In this document: one piece after another, positions 56,680-64,000 of the stretch
Numbering within the stretch: position 1 is the first letter of the stretch
Layout of the letters: each line of letters opens with the position of its first letter
Source: Eutypella sp. D-1
Taxonomy: Eukaryota; Ascomycota; Sordariomycetes; Xylariales; Diatrypaceae
Assembly: GCA_023313575.1 (NCBI GenBank)
Contig: JAJTTP010000004.1
Location: 2,108,001-2,172,000, forward strand
Direction of reading: 5' to 3'
Length of the DNA stretch: 64,000 nt
Made by a program: the position numbers and the translations under genes
The notes under the pieces: generated by a model
What the model was told of the DNA's origin: nothing
The model's database searches: none
Seen by the model: the letters and a program-made list of their open reading frames with translations, nothing else

Positions 56680-59483
56680 TTTCTTTGAACATATCTCGTA
56701 GATTAACATGCTTGAATTGCCCTCGTAAAACTTGGGCGTATTCGTCAACGTAACGGAAAAGGGACACCTTGGTTAATCAATCTATTTCGAACATATAGGT
56801 CACCCAAGTCGTCAATCATGTATTGGATCTCGCGGCACAGAGCGGTGTCCTCCAAGAGGCGACGCCGAATCCGGACGATGCTAACCCCGTCGGGCCCGGG
56901 GCCAAGATGAGTACTCGAGATTACATCCTGCGCGAACTAGTCAACACCGAACGGAAATACGTCCAGGATCTCGAGAACTTGTATGATTTGAAGAAGACCC
57001 TGGAACAGAAGGGCGTGATACCGGGGGACGTCGTCCACCAAATATTCCTCAACATCAATGCAATCCTCGACTTCCAGAGACGCTTCCTTATCCGCATCGA
57101 AACGACCAATTCCCAACCACCAGAATCCCAACAATGGGGTAGTCCCTTCGTCACCTTCGAGGAGGCTTTCAACATCTACCAGCCCTTCATCGCCAACCAG
57201 AGCAAAGCTGCCGCATTGGCGAAAGACGTCTTCGATAAAATACAGCAAACTGCACATCCAGTGGCATGCGACTTCAACACTCTAGACGGTTTCTTATTGA
57301 AGCCGATGCAGAGATTGGTCAAATATCCCTTATTGCTCAAGGCTTGTAGCCCCTCCCGAATTGTGCTTCCATCATTTTTTTTGCTAACCGATAGCAGGAT
57401 CTTTTGAAGGACATCACGAAGAAGGGCGACGATGAGACCGCCAAGGCCGACCTGACATCTGGCATCGACGCTGCAGAGCGAATCCTTAAGAAGGCGAACG
57501 AGGCTGTCGAGCGCAACGTATTGGACGATGCGTTGGAGGAATTAATAAGTAGGGTGGATGACTGGAAGAACCATAGAGTCGAGCAGTTTGGCAGGCTGCT
57601 ACGTCACGGTATATACACGGTCATCACAGGCCGCAGCGACCAAGAGAAAGATGTGAGAGCCGACCCCATATACAGCCGTTTATCGACAGGAAAGCCGGCA
57701 TTAACAGTCTCTCAGTATGAGATTTACCTCTTCGAGCACATACTACTGTGTTGCAAAGAGATAAATCCGAACAAGGACAAGTCCCGGAAAGACAAGTCCA
57801 AGTCTAGCACCCCCAAGCCCCGCAACAAGAGCAACAAGCTCCAGCTCAAAGGCAGGATATTCATGACCAACGTGACCGAAGTCATCTCCTTCGCGAAGCC
57901 TGGTGAGTGGTTCTGAAGAAGTCCCTACTGAGTGTAAGTAAGGACACGACTAACGTGTTGGACTAACTTTTCTAGGCTCCTACACTGTTCAAATATGGTG
58001 GAAGGGTGATCCCGGCGTCGAGAATTTCGTGATCAAATTTACCAACGAGGAGATGATGAGGAAATGGGCGACGGGCCTCGACACGCAGCGAAAAGAGAAC
58101 ACGCCAACGGCGACCGCCAGCCCCGAGCAGGCCGCGCCGGACTTTACGTGGATGCGCAACGTCAACAATATCGAAAACCCGTATGCCCAACAGGACGATG
58201 AGGATGAGGAGGAAGACGAAATACAGCAGCAGCCACAGGCGATGGCATCGAACGTGAGCTTCGGCTCAACTACGAGCTCCTCCGGAGGTGTCATGAACCG
58301 CAACGCGTCAAGCACGAGTCTACGGGGACGCTCGGGAACGAACGAAAGCACGGCGTCACTGGCGGGCGTCGTCCGTGCGCCCCCTCCGAGGTTTCCTATA
58401 CCTCCTCCTTCCGGAGTGCTGAGCGTACAGACGCAAGGAGGAGGACAATCTCCCGGACAGAGGGCAGGAGACTCATACTTCTCCCCGACTATCGAATCAC
58501 CCGCGTCTTCACGGACCAGCACTGCTAGCACGTTATATCACCATCACCAAAGCGCACACCAAAGCGCACAGTATCCATTCCCCCGGACCGGGACCCCCCA
58601 AGCCGGATGGGAGGACAACAACCGCTATACCGCGCCGGCTATGCCGCGCGCACCTTCACGAGACGGCTCATCCCCAGTTAATGCGTACGGGGTCAACGGC
58701 AGGGCCCCGAGAGGACCCTCTATGCCAGTCATGGCCTCGCACTCAGCCTCGCATTCCCAGAACCTGGCTCAGCAGCACCGGAGCCGATCGTACAGTACAC
58801 CAGATATCAACGGGCCGGCCAACCCGCGCCGAAACACCAATACTGCAACCGCGGTACCTACAGTACCAAGTATCCCGCCGCACCTCCACCCAGCACACGA
58901 CTCGAACATCCCGCGGTCCCAGACGGGATCACCGCGACAAGACATCCCGATCCGCACCAATACCCAGAGCCCCGGTGTACAGCGCGAGCGCCTCCAGAAC
59001 GGGCAAGGCGGCGGGACCATGGCACAGTTCCCGTCCCAGCCGGTACATTCGCGGCAGCCGACGCCGAGCCAGATGAACGTGCCGCAGTCGCTAAACCTCA
59101 CTAACCAGCAGCAGCAGGCCGTGTCGCCGCCGCTGGGAACGGCGACGCAGGGGAACCAGCTGTCGAGCCCGGACCTGCCGATCCCGACGCAGCTCAAGGT
59201 TAAGGTGGTATGTGACGGTGGGAACTACGTGACACTGGTTGTGGCATTCAACATCACGTACCAGTCGCTCATCGACCGGATCGACGCAAAACTCGCGCGC
59301 TTCACTGGCAGCTCAATTGGTAAGGGCAATTTGCGCCTGCGGTACCGCGACGAAGACGGCGACCTCGTCACTATCGAGAGCGACGACGACATCCAGATCG
59401 CTTTCCTCGAATGGCGTGAGGGCGTCCGAAACATGTACTCCGGTGGCGTTGGGGAAATAGAACTTTTCTGCGTCGGGGGTTAG
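55939..59483 (+). CDS. cdc24: Cdc24, guanine nucleotide exchange factor for Cdc42, 4 exons
   Basis: Exons 55939-56568, 56799-57341, 57398-57902 and 57976-59483 give 1061 residues. Introns 1 and 3 are GTACGT and GTGAGT types. Intron 2 (57342-57397) starts with GC (AAG|GCTTGT) and ends CAG, the only junction I found that keeps the frame and restores YPLLLK-DLLKD. Domains in order: Ser/Asn-rich start; Cdc24 calponin-like domain (about 90-210); DH/RhoGEF (about 245-430, RELVNTERKYVQDLENL and MQRLVKYPLLLK); PH (about 450-605); long Ser/Pro/Gln-rich linker; PB1 (966-1061) with acidic OPCA motif DEDGDLVTIESDDD (1018-1031). Family knowledge: it activates Cdc42 at growth sites to set hyphal polarity, and PB1 binds the Bem1 scaffold (and Nox regulators). 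Confidence 0.93.
56650..56679. repeat. Poly(C) run, 30 bases, in cdc24 intron 1
   Basis: An uninterrupted C homopolymer in the first intron (56569-56798). Length may vary between reads or strains. Confidence 0.9.
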
Positions 59484-62469
59484 GCTGGCCCAGTCGAGTC
59501 GAGTCGAATCGGGTTTATGTGGCGTCGAGTGTCTCGAAAGTTGATTTTACTCTTCATGGCGGTGACCATCATCGGGGGTCAGGGGGCAGGGCAAGCAAGC
59601 AAAGGGAATTTTGGGTTTGTTTCCATCCGCCCCTCTCTATCAGCTGCTTTATACCATGTGGGCGGGCGAGCGGGCGAGCGGGGAATAAACAAAATTTTTC
59701 GTTCTGAAACGCACACATACACAACTCGGCGATGGGGGAATATATATATTACTTCTACCTACAAAGGCCCTTTTTTCTCGTTCTCCGCCTGTCTCTTGAA
59801 ATCTTGCGTTGGTGAAACCTCCCCCCCCCCCTTTTCTTTTCAATAGAGAAGCCCCTCACCATACGAGAAAACTTGCCGCCAACGTCGTCGGACCCCTTTT
59901 CTTCTTCTTACGACTTTGACGTGTATTAGGCTCCCTTGCGTGTCATTTTCATCACATTTGTCTTCCTGGGCTATTCTTTCCCACTACGTTTTTTGCTCTC
60001 CGTTTTTCATATTAGACCTTAACTACTTGGAGGTGTCGTCCGACCCTCTGTCCATCCGTCGACCTACCTATATATCTATCTATCTATCCGTCCATCCATC
60101 CATACCATCTCATTATCGTCGTCACACAGAGAAACAAAAAAATGCATCCGCATACCGTCATTTCACTAGATACCACACCGCACCTCATCGTATCTTCTTC
60201 ACTTTGTCTCTACTCTACTTCTACTACTATCTCTATCCCATCTATACATCACACACGTCCGTCTCTCGTATCATCTCATCTCGTCTCGAATCATAGTACC
60301 TCCTATAATCCAAACCATCCCAACGACTCCGTTCATTGCCTGTTTGCTTTTCTGTTTATTTGTTCGTTTTCGTCTTTCGTTTTTATCTTGATTCATGCAT
60401 GCCATGACCTCTTTTCCCTCTAGCGATTCTCGGACCGGAACCACACTAAACCGGTGTCCCATCATTCGGAAGCCAGGGAAATAGGAAGACAGGTAGCCTC
60501 TTTGCCTAACAGCTGGCCTTGCCTCCCCTCTGGTCCGAGCGCCACATCAATCGCCGGGGATTCAGATGCGGATCTGACCCAGTCTGCTCCGTGGCCGGTT
60601 GGCTTCTTCACGCTCTTTTTTTTTTCTGTAGTTAGGCCCGGAGCAGTGTGGTTGGCAGGCTAGAAAAAAGAAAAAAAAAAAGCAAGCACAAACTCCTATA
60701 ACTACCGCATCCCTCACCATACACCCTCTCTACCGTCCTCGGTCTTCCTCTCCTATTTCCTCTCCTTACCTACCTACCTGCTTAGGCACCACCATACTTC
60801 ACGCACGATCTCTCAGTTTCTCCCGTCACATAAGTCAAGTTCCACCTTGTGCAACACGAACCTACGTACGGACGCCGAGCTCCTATGTGCATGACGCCTG
60901 TCTTTTGTCATCGATGAGATGGGGTCGTAAGTCCATCGCCCTCCGTCACCTACTCTCATCCCGGTCGTCATTTCTCTGCCTAGTCTCTCCATATAACATC
61001 TCCCCCTTTGCTCTTTGCGGTAGCGTGCCAGCCCCGAGAACATGAGCAGTGGGCGACGGGACACATGAACTCGGCAGTCCTCTTACTAGGCGTCAGACGG
61101 GCTCGATGCGGGCGGGGCAGGTGATCCCGTCGTGGTACGATATGCGGCGCAGCGCGAGTCCCGCAGTATCTGTACCGCGCATACCGCCTACTCAACTCCC
61201 CCGCTATCCGAAGTCCCGGGTCGTCATCCGGACATCGCGTCATGATTATGGCCAGCCGACGGCATCGTTATCTGCTCTATTACAAACAATCGCACGAACG
61301 AACAGAGAAACGAGCGAACGAACGAACGAACGAGCCGGATGGTTGGGCGTGCGAAAGCCACTCCACTCACTTACCGGGGATGACCGGGCGAGAAGCGAGG
61401 GATGTACGTAATCAGGAATGGCCGGGCCAACACTGCAGGCTGGCTCCCTGTGTGCCGTGGAAATTTCTCTCTGATCTTTCCATACGATGGATCGGATTTG
61501 TCTACGCGTGTTGATAAGAAAGAAAGCAAGCGAGCGTGCGGGAGTCCTTCATCTCTTTTTTCCCCGTCGGTTAGTGCTGCAGATATATGTATATATCTCG
61601 GAGAGAGAGAGAGAGAGAGAGAGGGAAAGAAGAGATATATATGATCGTTCGGTTATCTGGAGTTTAAATTAGAAAATCGAGCGTTTTAGTTTAGAAGCGT
61701 TAGAGCGAATCGAATCGAGTTGAAAAATATATTTCATGACAACAATGGGAATGGGTGATGGTGGTGATGTCCGTTTCTCTACTATGTTCTTATTCTTCCA
61801 CTGTGCCTTTGCTTCTTTGGCCCGGCCGGTCGAGTTCGTGATGATGTGTTGTAAGTGTGGCAGCGCCATAGGGAGGTAGGTTGGTTAGTCGCGGCGCAAC
61901 TTGGTGATGATGTTCCAGTTCGGTATTGTCTCCTGTGATCTAGACTCCGACGAGCGATTGGGTTCGGATCGGAAAACAGATTATTAACTACACCCCCCCA
62001 GCTGTGCGCTGCGGCCCCCCTTTAACAATTCTCCCGCGTGAACTAGGGCTCCTCGAGAAGAAATGGCTAGAATTAGACCAAGAAATACGTATCTGAATCA
62101 AGGACGCACTGTCCACGGGGAAGAGATTGGGTTGTGGCTGAAGGAAAAGGGAACAGCGGACCTGCATCCTCCGCGTATTGCCTGTTCGAGACATCGGCGC
62201 GGACGGGGCACGGCGGGCGACAGTGGATAGCTAGGTAGTTAGCAATGCGCCAGTCTATTCGACGGGATTTATGTGAGTTCGAAGTGGTATATTCATAGAT
62301 ATATATATCTACTTGGCAGAGAAATTCTCGACGATCAACTAATTCTGGTTTATGCTTGTCTGATCGACTCCCTTTTCAGCTGCTGGTAATTAAGGACCGG
62401 GCTCCTCTTATCTCACCGTATCGTATTTTTGGGTTAATCTCAGGGACACAACATTAGCTGAACAGGAAC
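59484..62469. other. Intergenic region between cdc24 and the secreted-protein gene
   Basis: About 3 kb without a supported gene. The 5' half is pyrimidine-rich (cdc24 3' UTR and beyond). Simple repeats: CTAT/CCAT units at 60066-60105, CGAA units at about 61285-61335, and GA dinucleotides at about 61599-61625. Small frames on both strands are not supported. Confidence 0.5.
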
Positions 62470-63137
62470 ATGCGCTTGTCGACTCCGTCTCCGATCGCCT
62501 TGGTGGCGGCTGCCGTTGCGGTGGGCCTAGCGAGCGCAAAGCCGGAGCAGATCCGCGCAGTGCAGGACCCGATCTTTCACCTGTACTTACAGGCGTATCC
62601 AGAGGACCGTGGGTTTTCTTTTCTCCTGTCCAATCTCTCCCTTCCTTCGTTTCCCACCCCCCAACCCCATCTCATCCGTCCGAGATGTTGACCAGCTTCT
62701 GTACTCGACAGCCACGATCCCCGTGATGGGTCCCGAGGCCGGGAGCGAGTACTTCGACATCGGGGCGTCGATCCGCAGCACGAACACGAGCGCGTACCTA
62801 AATATCGCCGGGGGCGAGGACACGTCGTACAAGACGCTCGCGTTCGCGGAAGACGGGCCCGAGACTAGCGGTTGGGGGCTCGAAGGTACGTTACATGCGA
62901 GTGGCTACAAGTGAGCAGGACAATGCTGATGGGATGGGATGGGCCTATTCGGTCTTCGCACGCACAGGCGATACTATCATCACGACGACGGGCAGCGAGT
63001 GGGGTCGGCAACTCAACTTCCTCGCCTGCCAGCTCGAGGGCCAGTACTGGCAGGTGTACCTGCAGACGGGCAGCGAGACGCCGGCCGGGCGGACGTGCTC
63101 GAATTACCAGACGTTGCACTTGCCTTGTCTGTGTTGA
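62470..63137 (+). CDS. Small secreted protein of unknown function, 3 exons
   Basis: Exons 62470-62608, 62712-62885 and 62968-63137 give 160 residues (introns GTGGGT...ACAG and GTACGT...ACAG). A signal peptide is clear: about 23 residues, hydrophobic core IALVAAAVAVGLASA, probable cut before KPEQ. The mature part has a DPIFHLYLQ block, PVMGPEAGSEYF, GWGLEGDTI across the second junction, GRQLNFLAC, and a C-terminal CSNYQTLHLPCLC. There are four cysteines in all, two close to the end. It resembles a conserved family of small fungal secreted proteins with no assigned role. I have no evidence that it is an effector. An alternative acceptor for intron 1 (after CCGAG, about 62683) is also in frame and would add a VDQLLYSTA stretch. 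Confidence 0.75.
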
Positions 63138-63663
63138 GCGGGTTAGGTGGTCTATGGCTTTGGGTGGGGAACAGTTATGTATGAGAGGAAAACATGAGTT
63201 ACCGCGGCTCAAGTGGGGAGTGAATTGGCATCTCATTTGTTTTTGTGTGTATATATATACAGGTCGTTCGGCATGCTATATACCTCAACGACGTAATCGC
63301 AATCAGCGAAATATTGTTCTCTTCCCCGCCCGAACCGAACGCCTCTCCATGCATATTCTCCCGTGTCGTGTTGTGGTCTGTCTTCGATCGTACACATGTA
63401 CATGGCTGCTGTTCTTCTCAGCTTCATTCGCCCAGACGTACCAAGACATAATCAAGACGTGTAGTTCTCCCTGTCGTCTAAATTCCACTCGTATGTGATT
63501 CATCCATCGTTCTCATTTTTGGGGGCACCGAGTCGAAGAGGAATCGTAACGTATTGTTGCATCGCCGCTTGAGTTGGCCCCTCCGTCTCCGTAAAATCAA
63601 AACCCAGTCTCTGAACATCAGCGGCGCCCGCCTCTCTGTCAACCCACACTTCCCCACCTTCCA
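63138..63663. other. Convergent intergenic region
   Basis: 3' flanks of the secreted-protein gene and mrp10. Overlapping short frames on both strands lack support. Confidence 0.5.
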
Positions 63664-64000
63664 CTACCTCTTTTTCCTCGGCTGTGACGTGAGCTTGTCC
63701 TTGAAGCGGGCGAGATGGTAGTTGACCTCGCTGCCCTTCGGGGGCGAGGGCTGAGGCCCATCCATGCAGTTCCGCAGGGCCTGCTCGACATTGGCGCACC
63801 CGGCGGCGTTGTATCCGGCCGAGGCCCAGCACGCTATATTCGAACAACAATACCAGGTCAGCCTTCCCTGGCCTTTCTTTCCATATTGCATTCCCACATG
63901 TGGTTTGGTCAATACGTACCTAATACTGAGGACATGACGCTCATGCAGGGCCGCTCACGCTTGCCGTTGGGGTTGCGCACCCGCAGGATCTTGAGCGGGG
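63664..64000 (-). CDS. mrp10: Mitochondrial small-subunit ribosomal protein Mrp10/mS37, 5' end outside window
   Basis: Exon 2 is 63664-63833 and the visible part of the upstream exon is 63920-64000, joined across an 86-nt intron (GTACGT...ATATAG). The joined protein contains a twin CX9C motif, CMSVMSSVLAC and CANVEQALRNC, separated by WASAGYNAAG. It ends VNYHLARF...PRKKR, as in Mrp10. Family knowledge: it is imported through the Mia40 disulfide relay and is part of the mitoribosome small subunit. The first Cys pair straddles the splice junction, so both exons are needed. The start codon lies beyond base 64000. Confidence 0.9.

Noticed and set aside
58681..59197. Overlapping frames inside cdc24 exon 4
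   Set aside because: High-GC shadows of the real frame, which carries the PB1 domain.
1..64000. CRISPR arrays, bacterial operons, rRNA genes
   Set aside because: No regularly spaced direct repeats of CRISPR type and no rRNA landmarks; the DNA is clearly eukaryotic nuclear.

Overview
This is nuclear DNA from a filamentous ascomycete, most likely a sordariomycete. The evidence is short fungal introns (GTRNGT...CTAAY...YAG), fungal-only families (a HET-S-like protein, fungal NB-ARC/TPR receptors, a nitroalkane oxidase), and a split into normal-GC gene blocks and very AT-rich blocks. The AT-rich blocks look mutated by RIP (repeat-induced point mutation): C remains mainly in CpG, and CpA/TpG are depleted by eye.

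Bases 1-24,880 are a graveyard of RIP-damaged transposons with no intact gene. A minus-strand Ty3/gypsy chromovirus runs off the left edge (5' LTR 4826-5238). A Tad-like LINE fossil on the minus strand fills roughly 7.7-11 kb and perhaps reaches 13.3 kb. A tRNA-derived SINE-like family has an inverted pair of copies at 14.45-15.69 kb and a third copy at 28.8-28.96 kb. A second gypsy copy, on the plus strand, is complete from end to end (17,309-24,573, flanked by TATAA) and carries a nested solo LTR (23,454-23,849, flanked by ATACA). A smaller AT-rich island lies at about 27,995-29,170.

From 24.88 kb the DNA is genic. In order: a membrane protein gene whose 3' end runs into the AT-rich block (-); a three-exon AdipoR/Izh-family receptor (+); nitroalkane oxidase (+); the ESCRT-III protein Vps60/CHMP5 (+); an F-box/WD40 protein resembling FWD-1 (-); an unrecognised small gene candidate (-); a HET-S-like prion/pore protein (-) divergent from an NB-ARC/TPR NLR (+); Rab geranylgeranyltransferase alpha subunit Bet4 (-); a roughly 7 kb stretch without a recognisable gene; the Cdc42 exchange factor Cdc24 (+); a small secreted protein (+); and the 5'-truncated gene for mitochondrial ribosomal protein Mrp10/mS37 (-), cut by the right edge.

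The most notable system is the pair at 43,681-46,803. The HeLo-domain protein ends in two amyloid pseudo-repeats whose GN cores are 36 residues apart. The NLR transcribed in the opposite direction from a 284-bp shared promoter starts with a third copy of the same motif. This is the layout of a HET-S/NWD2-type amyloid signalling system, in which an activated NLR templates the amyloid fold of a membrane-damaging cell-death effector. Here the receptor is NB-ARC/TPR, and the effector has the His at the position that marks the pore-forming HET-S form.
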